Part shown: positions 1 through 5,267 of the stretch, piece by piece
Layout: each line of letters opens with the position of its first letter
How positions within the stretch are numbered: position 1 is the first letter of the stretch
Assembly (NCBI GenBank): GCA_003551945.1
Contig: PUNZ01000156.1
Coordinates: 1-8,892, forward strand
Direction of reading: 5' to 3'
DNA: 8,892 nt
DNA from: Halovenus sp.
Lineage (GTDB): Archaea; Halobacteriota; Halobacteria; Halobacteriales; Haloarculaceae
The notes under the pieces: model-generated
The model's input: the letters and a program-made list of their open reading frames with translations, nothing else
Database searches by the model: none
Told to the model about the DNA's origin: nothing
Translations under genes and position numbers: made by a program

Positions 1-60
1 GTCGCAAAGTGGTTCGTGATTATCTTCCTCATTCTTGCGCTGATTTCCATTTTCCTCTGA
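1..60 (+). CDS. C-terminal end of a membrane protein, cut by the window edge
   Basis: Frame 1 is open from the first base to a TGA at 58-60 and encodes 19 residues. They begin VAKWF and then run as an almost unbroken hydrophobic stretch rich in I, L and F up to the last residue. This looks like a final transmembrane helix with no tail after it. The gene is on the same strand as trm1 and stops 61 bases before the preferred trm1 start, so the two could share a transcript. The family cannot be recognised from 19 residues. T-rich DNA can encode hydrophobic runs by chance, which limits confidence. Confidence 0.5.
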   Translation, partial: VAKWFVIIFLILALISIFL

Positions 61-105
61 CTCGGCCTGTGTGCTCGCCACACAACACATCGCTTTTCGC
101 ACTCC

Positions 106-121
106 ATCTCCGAATGGAGAT
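106..121 (+). promoter_or_regulatory. Small hairpin directly before the trm1 start, holding a GGAG
   Basis: ATCTCC (106-111), GAAT (112-115) and GGAGAT (116-121) form a perfect 6-bp inverted repeat ending at the base before the ATG at 122. The GGAG at 116-119 resembles a Shine-Dalgarno core but lies only two bases from the start codon, closer than is ideal. If the leader is transcribed, the stem would hide both the GGAG and the start region. The fold is seen in the sequence; a role is only inferred. No convincing TATA box is visible between 61 and 105; the nearest T-rich element is CTTTT near 92-96. Confidence 0.25.
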
Positions 122-1258
122 ATGCACGTCGAGGAAGGCGCTGTTTCGCTCACCGTTCCCGAACAAAAAGAGGGGAAAGCGGGCGGTGTTTTTTTCAATC
201 CGGTTCAGGAACTCAACCGAGACCTGACAATAGCCACATTGCGGGCGTACCGCAAACGCGAGCCACGGGCAGAGACGTATCTCGATGGGATGACTGCAAG
301 CGGCGTTCGCGGCGTTCGTGCCGCAGCAGACGGGTGGGAGGTGACCTGCTGTGATGTCGATGAAGACGCACTGTCGCTCTGTCAAAGGAATCTCGAAAAG
401 AATGCCGTGACCGCTGACGTTCGCCACCGCGATGTCAACGCCCTCTTGCACGACGAATACTTCGATGTGGTCGATATCGACCCCTTTGGGACGCCGATTC
501 CATTCATCGACGCCGCGTTTCGGGGCACTCGAAATCTGCTCTGCGTGACGGCAACCGATACCGCACCGCTCTGTGGTGCACACTTCGAAAGCGGCGTCCG
601 AAGCTACAGCGCCGTTCCCCGCAATACGGAGTATCATGCTGAGATGGGCGTTCGTATCCTGTTATCCGCACTCATCAGAACCGGCGCACGGTACGATATC
701 GCCCCGCGTCCCTTGCTCACGCATGCAACGAAACACTACGTTCGGACCTATCTCGAGCTCGACCGCGGCGCACAGAAAGCCGATGCGATGCTCGAAGAGA
801 TTGGGTATATTCATCACTGCCAGCACTGTCTGACCCGGACAACTGAACGCGGTCTGATAGCCAACCCCCCGAGCGAGTGTGGTCACTGCGGCCATCACGT
901 CCAGACCGCAGGCCCTGTCTGGCTTGGACGAACCTGTGAGCCCGCGTTTGTCGAGGCGGTCAGTGAACAGGTGACTGATGAGTTCGGAACCAAACCCCGC
1001 GCAGAGCGTCTGCTCGAATCGCTTTCGGCTGAATATGACCAACCGACACATTACGACCAACACCGGCTGTTCAAACGCTGGACGTTGCCCGCGAACTCGA
1101 TGGATGAATTTCTCGTTGCACTCGACGATGCGGGATATACCGTCTCACGGACGCATTACGGCGGCACAACGTTCAAAACGGATGCAAGCGTAGCGGAGAT
1201 TAAAGCGGTTGTCGATGAAACGGTTGAAGCTGTCGAGAAAAAGGAAACGAACCGTTAG
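122..1258 (+). CDS. trm1: tRNA (guanine(26)-N(2))-dimethyltransferase Trm1
   Basis: Trm1 uses S-adenosylmethionine to dimethylate N2 of guanine 26 at the hinge of cytosolic tRNAs. Counting from the ATG at 122 (378 residues, a normal length), the family signatures appear in order: the FFNPVQELNRDLT segment near 24-36, the SAM-binding loop DGMTASGVRGVR at 55-66, the catalytic-type DIDPFG at 118-123, and a four-cysteine zinc site C233/C236 (CQHC) with C253/C256 (CGHC). The rest is the C-terminal domain. A GTG at 71 would add 17 residues, but archaeal Trm1 proteins normally start close to this point, just before the short VxEGxVxxxVPEQ-like strand, so 122 is preferred. The stop codon overlaps the stop of the convergent GTPase gene. 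Function is secure; the exact start is less so. Confidence 0.95.
   Translation: MHVEEGAVSLTVPEQKEGKAGGVFFNPVQELNRDLTIATLRAYRKREPRAETYLDGMTASGVRGVRAAADGWEVTCCDVDEDALSLCQRNLEKNAVTADVRHRDVNALLHDEYFDVVDIDPFGTPIPFIDAAFRGTRNLLCVTATDTAPLCGAHFESGVRSYSAVPRNTEYHAEMGVRILLSALIRTGARYDIAPRPLLTHATKHYVRTYLELDRGAQKADAMLEEIGYIHHCQHCLTRTTERGLIANPPSECGHCGHHVQTAGPVWLGRTCEPAFVEAVSEQVTDEFGTKPRAERLLESLSAEYDQPTHYDQHRLFKRWTLPANSMDEFLVALDDAGYTVSRTHYGGTTFKTDASVAEIKAVVDETVEAVEKKETNR
1238..1242 (-). terminator. Possible T-run terminator of the DRG GTPase gene
   Basis: On the minus strand, five T residues (sequence TTCCTTTTTCTC) lie 13-17 bases past the GTPase stop codon, inside the end of trm1. Archaeal termination often needs only a short U-tract. 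No hairpin is visible, so this is a weak call. Confidence 0.3.
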
Positions 1259-2364
1259 CTCGTTAAAATTCGTAACTCGTCTTCATCCGCGAGTTCGTGG
1301 TCACGCCCGACCTGTTGTTCGTCATGTTTTGCACTTGGCCCGCTCACACGCGCAAACCGAAACCGCTCGTCAAACTCACCACCTAATTTTTCGCAAGCAT
1401 CCTCGACGGTATCGCCTTTGAACAGCATCAACGGCTCCTCATAATCGACCCCACGGCCGGGTTTATCCATATAAATCCGAATCAGCCCAAGTTCCTCCCA
1501 GATGGTCTCGGTCAGCGAGTCAAGCCCCTTCTCCTTTTCAGCGCTGATGAACACCGCCTCGTCGGGGTCGATATCGTGCGAACGAAGGTCTTCGTTGACC
1601 GTTTCGAGGTAGTCGGCATCGATGAGGTCGGCTTTGTTGACGGAGACAATTGATGGCGTATAGACTCGGTTATCCCGGATGCCGTCGATAAGTCTATCGA
1701 GGTCAACCTGCTCACCAATGGTGATGTCGGCGTTCGTGTAGCCGTGTTCGCGGAGAATGCTCGCAATCGTTTCTTCATCGAGGTTTAGGTCGACACTTGC
1801 GGTAATCGAAATACCATCTTTCGCTTTCTTTCTGACGGACACACGGGGTGGCTCTTGGTCGACGCGAATACCATTTTTGTATAGCTCCTCATGAAGCCGC
1901 TCGTACTGGTCGATTTCGAACACCGAAAGAACGAAGACGATGAGGTCGGCCGTTCTGACAACGGACAGTACCTCCTGGCCGCCACCACGACCGCCTGCAG
2001 CCCCCTCAATCAGTCCGGGAACATCTAGTAACTGGATGTTTGCTCCACGGTACTGCAACATCCCAGGGTTTACATCAAGCGTCGTAAACTCGTAGGCCCC
2101 GGTTTCGCTGTCGGCGTTCGTCAGCGCATTCAACAGCGTTGACTTACCGACGCTCGGGAACCCAACAAGTGCAACCGTCGCATCGCCCGTCTTCTCGACA
2201 GCATAGCCAGGACCGCCGCCGGACGATGACTGGCGTTTTGCCAGCGTCTCTTTCAAGTCCGCAAGTTTCGATTTGAGACGGCCGATATGCTGTTCGGTAG
2301 ACTTGTTGTAGGGCGTGTCCTGAATCTCCTGCTCAATCTCCGCAATCTCCTCTTCAAGCCCCAT
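1255..2364 (-). CDS. drg: DRG/OBG-family GTP-binding protein with TGS domain
   Basis: This is a 369-residue P-loop GTPase of the Developmentally Regulated GTP-binding (DRG) branch of the Obg superfamily, conserved in archaea and eukaryotes and linked to ribosome or translation functions. An N-terminal helical, charged segment (1-45) precedes the G domain. Visible motifs are G1 GFPSVGKS (68-75), the switch I threonines FTT (93-95), G3 DVPG (114-117) followed by a glycine-rich IEGAAGGRGGG, G4 NKAD (243-246) and G5 SAEK (274-277). A DRG-type insert domain lies near 165-230, and a TGS-like domain fills about 295-368. The start is ATG at 2364; the MGLEEEI opening fits the family. The gene lies 73 bases downstream of rpl11 on the same strand but has a distinct upstream region, so it may be transcribed separately. 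The cellular target is not evident from sequence. Confidence 0.95.
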   Translation of the reverse strand: MGLEEEIAEIEQEIQDTPYNKSTEQHIGRLKSKLADLKETLAKRQSSSGGGPGYAVEKTGDATVALVGFPSVGKSTLLNALTNADSETGAYEFTTLDVNPGMLQYRGANIQLLDVPGLIEGAAGGRGGGQEVLSVVRTADLIVFVLSVFEIDQYERLHEELYKNGIRVDQEPPRVSVRKKAKDGISITASVDLNLDEETIASILREHGYTNADITIGEQVDLDRLIDGIRDNRVYTPSIVSVNKADLIDADYLETVNEDLRSHDIDPDEAVFISAEKEKGLDSLTETIWEELGLIRIYMDKPGRGVDYEEPLMLFKGDTVEDACEKLGGEFDERFRFARVSGPSAKHDEQQVGRDHELADEDELRILTS

Positions 2365-2376
2365 TATATGTCTCTC

Positions 2377-2410
2377 GTCCGTCGAAGTGCAAAAGCGCTT
2401 TTGTCCGTCG
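2377..2410 (-). promoter_or_regulatory. Upstream region of drg with a 12-bp palindrome between two 8-bp direct repeats
   Basis: The perfect palindrome AAAAGCGCTTTT spans 2391-2402. It is flanked by direct repeats GTCCGTCG at 2377-2384 and 2403-2410, whose starts are 26 bases apart. The palindrome centre lies about 32 bases upstream of the drg ATG, near where the TATA/BRE of a short-leader transcript would sit. The GCTTTTGC part is only a poor TATA match. These repeats are visible directly; a role in initiation or control is inferred. Confidence 0.35.
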
Positions 2411-2421
2411 CAGCACCCAGC

Positions 2422-2429
2422 AAAAAGAA
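2422..2429 (-). terminator. Probable T-run terminator of rpl11
   Basis: On the minus strand the sequence TTCTTTTT begins 9 bases past the rpl11 TAA, following a GC-rich TCTCCGGG. A GC segment followed by a U-tract just after the stop is a normal archaeal termination context and would separate rpl11 from drg. Confidence 0.45.
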
Positions 2430-2437
2430 CCCGGAGA

Positions 2438-2914
2438 TTATTCCGCGAAAACGTCGTCGTACTCGCCAGCGTCGATGCGCTCTTTGAATTCGCGTGGGTT
2501 CTCGCCCTCGATAGTCACGCCAAGCGTGACACAGGTGCCAACGACCTCTTTCGCACCGTTTTTCAGGTCGTACGCCAGCAGGTCAGAAAGTTTTTGGTCA
2601 GCGATTTGTTTGACCTCCTCGACGGACAGGTCAGCAACAAACTCCTCGTGGGGTTCGCCGCTTCCCGTATCGAATCCGGCTTTGTCTTTGATGAGTTCAG
2701 CCGTTGGTGGGACACCAACTTCAATCTCGAAGGAACCGTCTTCCTCGTAGGTGATGGTCACCGGTACTTCCGTGCCATCGAATGCAGCTGTCTGGTCGTT
2801 AATCTCCTGTACAACTGCCTGCACATCTACCGGGGTTGGTCCAAGTTCCGGACCGAGAGGTGGTCCCGGGTTGGCCTGTCCACCGGGTACCAGTGCTTCA
2901 ATCGTATCAGCCAT
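2438..2914 (-). CDS. rpl11: Large-subunit ribosomal protein L11 (uL11)
   Basis: This 158-residue protein is L11, which binds the GTPase-associated region of 23S rRNA at the base of the stalk and takes part in elongation-factor cycling. The N-terminal domain shows the family signature GGQANPGPPLGP (11-22), with the proline-rich hinge that moves during factor binding. The linker GVPPTAELI follows near 67-75, and the C-terminal rRNA-binding domain (about 76-146) holds the conserved KQIADQKLSDLLAYDL helix and a GTCVTLGVTIEG strand. Many positions that are basic in mesophilic L11 are acidic here, as expected at high salt. The L1, L10 and L12 genes that adjoin L11 in many genomes are absent. A promoter and terminator of its own suggest a single-gene transcript. 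A GGAG 8 bases before the ATG would be used if the message has a leader. Confidence 0.97.
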   Translation of the reverse strand: MADTIEALVPGGQANPGPPLGPELGPTPVDVQAVVQEINDQTAAFDGTEVPVTITYEEDGSFEIEVGVPPTAELIKDKAGFDTGSGEPHEEFVADLSVEEVKQIADQKLSDLLAYDLKNGAKEVVGTCVTLGVTIEGENPREFKERIDAGEYDDVFAE

Positions 2915-2937
2915 GTTCGTTACTCCGTGGCCGCAGG

Positions 2938-2953
2938 TTTAAGAATTCCTTTT
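2938..2953 (-). promoter_or_regulatory. rpl11 promoter (BRE plus TATA box)
   Basis: On the minus strand a purine-rich BRE-like AAAAGGAATT leads into CTTAAA at 2943-2938. The TATA centre is about 26 bases before the rpl11 ATG, the haloarchaeal spacing for initiation at or next to the start codon. The GGAG at 2927-2924 would then fall outside a leaderless message, so either the start site lies slightly upstream or the GGAG is not used. Confidence 0.55.
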
Positions 2954-3008
2954 CAGCCCCGATGCTGTGGGTCACTCACACAGGGCGCCGTTCCTCCAAA
3001 CACCACAG

Positions 3009-3917
3009 TCACAGAATCAAGTCACCGAGTGCGCTTGCCGCAAGCTCACCGGCAAGCTCCGCAGTTCGGTTTTCCCGGTCGAGGACTGGATTTACTTCCA
3101 CGAGTTCCAGTGCGCTCAGAACATCACCCGCTTCGCGGTGGATTAGCTCCATGGCAGCGTGGGCTTCGCGGTAAGAGATACCCCCACGGACCGGTGTTCC
3201 AACACCGGGCGCCTCCGTTGGGTCTAACACATCAAGGTCAAAGCTGACATACAGCCGGTCAACATCTGCTGTTGCCGTTTCGAGTGCTTTCGCCATGACT
3301 TCCGTAATCCCCTCGTCGTCGATATCGGACATCGTATAGGCAGTTGCACCACTATCGGTCAGCGTCGTTCGTTCGGACGGGTCGACTGACCGAACACCCA
3401 CAAGGGAAACGTTAGCTGCATCGACGTTCGGCGCATGTGCCCACGAAAGGGTGCCGAACATGCCTTCACCAAGAATGGCAGCCAGCGGCATTCCGTGAAC
3501 GTTCCCGCTTGGTGTTGTCTCCGGCGTGTTGAAATCGGCATGGGCGTCCACCCAGACGATACCAACACGTTCGTCAGCAAGTCCGTTTGCCGTCCCGATA
3601 CCGATAGAGTGGTCACCACCGAGAACAAGCGGAAATCGGTCAGCCGCAACCGCTTCACTCACCCGGTCAGCAAGCCGCTCACAGACCGCCTGCGTCTCCT
3701 CGAAATACTTTGCCCGGGCGCCGTGGGCAGGTCCATCAGGGTCGCGTTCTTCCGGTCGAGGGACGGGTAAATCCCCGCCATCAAGACAGGTTAATCCGAT
3801 TCGTTCGAGTTCGTCTGCCAGCCCACCATATCGTATCGCCGATGGGCCCATATCGACACCACGCCGGTCGGCACCGAGGTCCATCGGGACGCCGATAACT
3901 TCCACTGGTTGCTCCAT
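3009..3917 (-). CDS. rocF: Arginase
   Basis: The 302-residue product belongs to the arginase/agmatinase/formiminoglutamase family of di-manganese hydrolases. The metal ligands are visible: H103 in GGDHS (100-104), D124, H126 and D128 in DAHAD, and D227 and D229 in SFDLDVLDP. Specificity residues favour arginase over agmatinase: the SGNVHG loop (137-142, with H141) and the EVNP segment (274-277) match those of characterised arginases. It would split arginine to ornithine and urea in the cytoplasm, supplying nitrogen from arginine or ornithine for proline and glutamate. No other arginine or urea genes are nearby. It lies 94 bases upstream of rpl11 on the same strand, but rpl11 has its own promoter. 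The ATG at 3917 fits the usual family N terminus (VIGVPMDLGADRRGVDMGP). Confidence 0.93.
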   Translation of the reverse strand: MEQPVEVIGVPMDLGADRRGVDMGPSAIRYGGLADELERIGLTCLDGGDLPVPRPEERDPDGPAHGARAKYFEETQAVCERLADRVSEAVAADRFPLVLGGDHSIGIGTANGLADERVGIVWVDAHADFNTPETTPSGNVHGMPLAAILGEGMFGTLSWAHAPNVDAANVSLVGVRSVDPSERTTLTDSGATAYTMSDIDDEGITEVMAKALETATADVDRLYVSFDLDVLDPTEAPGVGTPVRGGISYREAHAAMELIHREAGDVLSALELVEVNPVLDRENRTAELAGELAASALGDLIL

Positions 3918-3941
3918 GAACCCCGTTAGATGCCATGGCGC

Positions 3942-3946
3942 AAAAA
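3942..3946 (-). terminator. T5 tract between the response regulator and arginase genes
   Basis: The minus strand reads ACTCTTTTTG here, 25-29 bases past the response regulator stop and about 28 bases before the arginase ATG. It could end the upstream transcript, form part of a weak arginase promoter (no better TATA is visible), or both. The two uses cannot be separated from sequence alone. Confidence 0.35.
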
Positions 3947-3970
3947 GAGTCCTCTCTTTCGACTGAGCTG

Positions 3971-4531
3971 TTAGACCAAATCAGAAAATGCCTGTGCGGG
4001 GTCATCAAAGTCTGCGACGGTTTCGTCAAGCTCTGATTTGAGTTTCTTGACTCGTTGCTGTATCGTCTGAACAGTGGCATCCGATTTGAACTCCTGTGCC
4101 GGTTTTTCTTCACGAAGAATTTCAAGCTTTGTGCTCAGTTCAAGGAACTCATCGAACCGGGCATCGTAAGAACGGACCGAAAGTTGGCGTTCAATCTCTC
4201 CGAGCAGCGTCACGCGTTTGACCGGCTTTTTCAGATAGGAATCAAATGGCATGTCAAGGATATCGAAATCGGGGTCGACAGCCGTCACCATCACGACCCG
4301 GCAATCCAGTCCACGTTCTCGAAGTTCTGTCAGTACTTCATCGCCCGTCCGGTCAGGCATCCGCCTGTCAAGCAACACAACATCGACATTTTCATCAACT
4401 GTTTCCAGTGCCTCCTCACCACCGTAAGCAATCCGCGTCTCATACTCCGATTCAATCTGTAACGCATATGCATCTGCAACGGCTTGCTCGTCATCAACGA
4501 CGAGGACTGTCGGCGCGGAACTCGGAGCCAT
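3971..4531 (-). CDS. REC-HalX response regulator (minus-strand member of a divergent pair)
   Basis: This 186-residue cytoplasmic protein is a two-component response regulator. The receiver domain (about 7-115) has the acidic pocket D13/D14, phosphoacceptor D55 in LLDRRMP, T83 in the VTAVDPDFD segment, and K102 in KKPV. The remaining 70 residues (about 116-186) match the halobacterial HalX-type helical output region: no helix-turn-helix or enzyme motif is seen, but a charged, coiled-coil-prone stretch (QQRVKKLKSELDETV). How HalX regulators pass on their signal is not well known. No histidine kinase is encoded nearby, so the partner is elsewhere. The gene is divergent from a second REC-HalX gene with a receiver about 60% identical by eye. 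G+C in its 3' half is in the mid-40s percent in the lines I counted, lower than neighbouring genes. Confidence 0.9.
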   Translation of the reverse strand: MAPSSAPTVLVVDDEQAVADAYALQIESEYETRIAYGGEEALETVDENVDVVLLDRRMPDRTGDEVLTELRERGLDCRVVMVTAVDPDFDILDMPFDSYLKKPVKRVTLLGEIERQLSVRSYDARFDEFLELSTKLEILREEKPAQEFKSDATVQTIQQRVKKLKSELDETVADFDDPAQAFSDLV

Positions 4532-4539
4532 GCACCCAC

Positions 4540-4555
4540 GTACTCACTGCGAGTA
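4540..4555 (-). promoter_or_regulatory. Candidate operator of the minus-strand response regulator
   Basis: On the minus strand this reads TACTCGCAGTGAGTAC, with inverted arms TACTC and GAGTA around a 5-base centre. It lies between a TATA-like element and the ATG at 4531. Its first ten bases match the site before the divergent partner gene at nine positions, in the same orientation relative to transcription. Binding by either regulator, or by another factor, is inferred. Confidence 0.4.
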
Positions 4556-4562
4556 ATTGTAT
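4553..4562 (-). promoter_or_regulatory. Weak TATA-like element of the minus-strand response regulator
   Basis: The minus strand reads ATACAATTAC, centred about 26 bases before the ATG at 4531. The position is right for a leaderless haloarchaeal promoter, though the match is poor. It overlaps the start of the candidate operator. Confidence 0.35.
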
Positions 4563-4616
4563 CTGGTGGCTCAGCAGAGCGAATGGACGCCTCGAGACCG
4601 AGAGAATGTCCAGTAT

Positions 4617-4623
4617 GTTTAAT
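4617..4623 (+). promoter_or_regulatory. TATA box of the plus-strand response regulator
   Basis: GTTTAAT is centred about 28 bases before a GTG at 4648. A good TATA at this spacing supports leaderless initiation at that GTG. The in-frame ATGs at 4606 and 4615 lie upstream of or beside this box and have no comparable element before them. Confidence 0.55.
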
Positions 4624-4625
4624 GG

Positions 4626-4642
4626 GTACTCGCTGTACAGTA
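4626..4642 (+). promoter_or_regulatory. Candidate operator of the plus-strand response regulator
   Basis: GTACTCGCTGTACAGTA lies between the TATA box and the GTG start. It contains the perfect palindrome CTGTACAG (4633-4640) and outer arms TACT and AGTA. TACTCGCTGT (4627-4636) matches TACTCGCAGT of the partner site at nine of ten bases. The sites begin 21 and 24 bases before their start codons. Confidence 0.4.
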
Positions 4643-4647
4643 GTGGT

Positions 4648-5205
4648 GTGAACGATTCCGGCGACCTGCCATCCGTCCTCATTGTCGATGATGAAGAGCG
4701 TGTTGCAGAAACCTACGCCCTCCGACTGCGGGACGGCTATGAGACCGAAATTGCACGCAGCGGCGAAGAAGCGTTACAGGTTATCGATGAGGACGTTGAT
4801 GTGATTCTTCTGGACCGTCGGATGCCGGGAACAACCGGCGACGAAGTTGTCGAGGCTATCAGAAACCGTGGACTGGACTGTCGAATTATCATGTTGACGG
4901 CCGTCGACCCTGACTTTGATATCACGGAGATGGCGATTGACGATTATGTGGTCAAACCAGTGACGAAAGAGACACTGAAACAAGTGGTCGACCGTGCGTT
5001 GACCATCTCAACGTACAACGAGCAGATACAGGAGCTCAATGCATTGAAGCTCAAGCGAAACGTCCTCGAAGTCGAACTCGAAGCGGCAGAGTTAGAAGCG
5101 ACTGACCGGTATCAGCGACTCGAAGCGGAGATTGACCGACTCGAATCGGAGGTCGAGTCGATGGAAGAAACTCTCGATGTAGAGCAGTACGACCTCTTTT
5201 TGTGA
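4648..5205 (+). CDS. REC-HalX response regulator (plus-strand member of a divergent pair)
   Basis: Starting at GTG 4648, the product has 185 residues, one less than its divergent paralogue. The receiver domain (about 8-116) carries D14/D15, phosphoacceptor D56 in LLDRRMP, T84 in the LTAVDPDFD segment, and K103 in VKPV. The HalX part (about 117-185) is more strongly coiled-coil-like than its partner's, with a long heptad-like run of L and E (LEAEIDRLESEVESMEETL) ending in YDLFL. No DNA-binding domain is visible. The open frame extends upstream to 4246 and includes ATGs at 4606 and 4615, but sequence before residue 8 is not receiver-like and the promoter spacing favours 4648. No kinase adjoins it. 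A T5 tract in the last codons (5197-5201) may also serve as a transcription stop. Confidence 0.88.
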   Translation: MNDSGDLPSVLIVDDEERVAETYALRLRDGYETEIARSGEEALQVIDEDVDVILLDRRMPGTTGDEVVEAIRNRGLDCRIIMLTAVDPDFDITEMAIDDYVVKPVTKETLKQVVDRALTISTYNEQIQELNALKLKRNVLEVELEAAELEATDRYQRLEAEIDRLESEVESMEETLDVEQYDLFL

Positions 5206-5220
5206 ACACCGCAGTACTTG

Positions 5221-5241
5221 GCGGAAAGCGGATAATTTAAC
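5221..5241 (+). promoter_or_regulatory. Thiolase promoter (BRE plus TATA box)
   Basis: A purine-rich GCGGAAAGCGGA is followed by TAATTTAAC, with TTTAAC at 5236-5241. Its centre is about 29 bases before the ATG at 5268, implying a leader of a few bases at most. This is among the clearest promoters in the window and shows the gene is transcribed apart from the regulator 62 bases upstream. An AGTACT palindrome lies just before it at 5213-5218. Confidence 0.6.
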
Positions 5242-5267
5242 AGCGTTCCAATCAAACAAGGCCTGCT

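Noticed and set aside
71..121. GTG at 71 as the start of trm1
   Set aside because: It adds 17 residues not expected in the family; the ATG at 122 precedes the usual N-terminal strand and gives normal length.
29..637. 202-codon minus-strand open frame opposite trm1
   Set aside because: It is a shadow of trm1, whose SAM-binding and DPFG motifs fix the coding strand; it has no promoter and no family features.
2363..2369. TATATA-like ATATAAT at the drg start codon
   Set aside because: As a TATA box it would start transcription about 20 bases inside drg, with no later suitable start codon; the N-terminal sequence fits the family from 2364.
2965..2983. Weak inverted repeat CTGTG...CACAG between arginase and rpl11
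   Set aside because: The stem is only 5 bp with mismatches inside and no T-run follows on the minus strand, so calling an arginase terminator is not supported.
2387..3247. 286-codon plus-strand open frame opposite rpl11 and arginase
   Set aside because: It lies antisense to two unmistakable genes, crosses the rpl11 promoter gap, and its translation shows no recognisable domain. Long antisense frames are common opposite biased haloarchaeal codons.
4246..4647. Upstream extension of the plus-strand response regulator frame
   Set aside because: Most of it overlaps the divergent regulator gene, is Pro/His/Arg-rich and is not receiver-like. A TATA box and paralogue length support the GTG at 4648.
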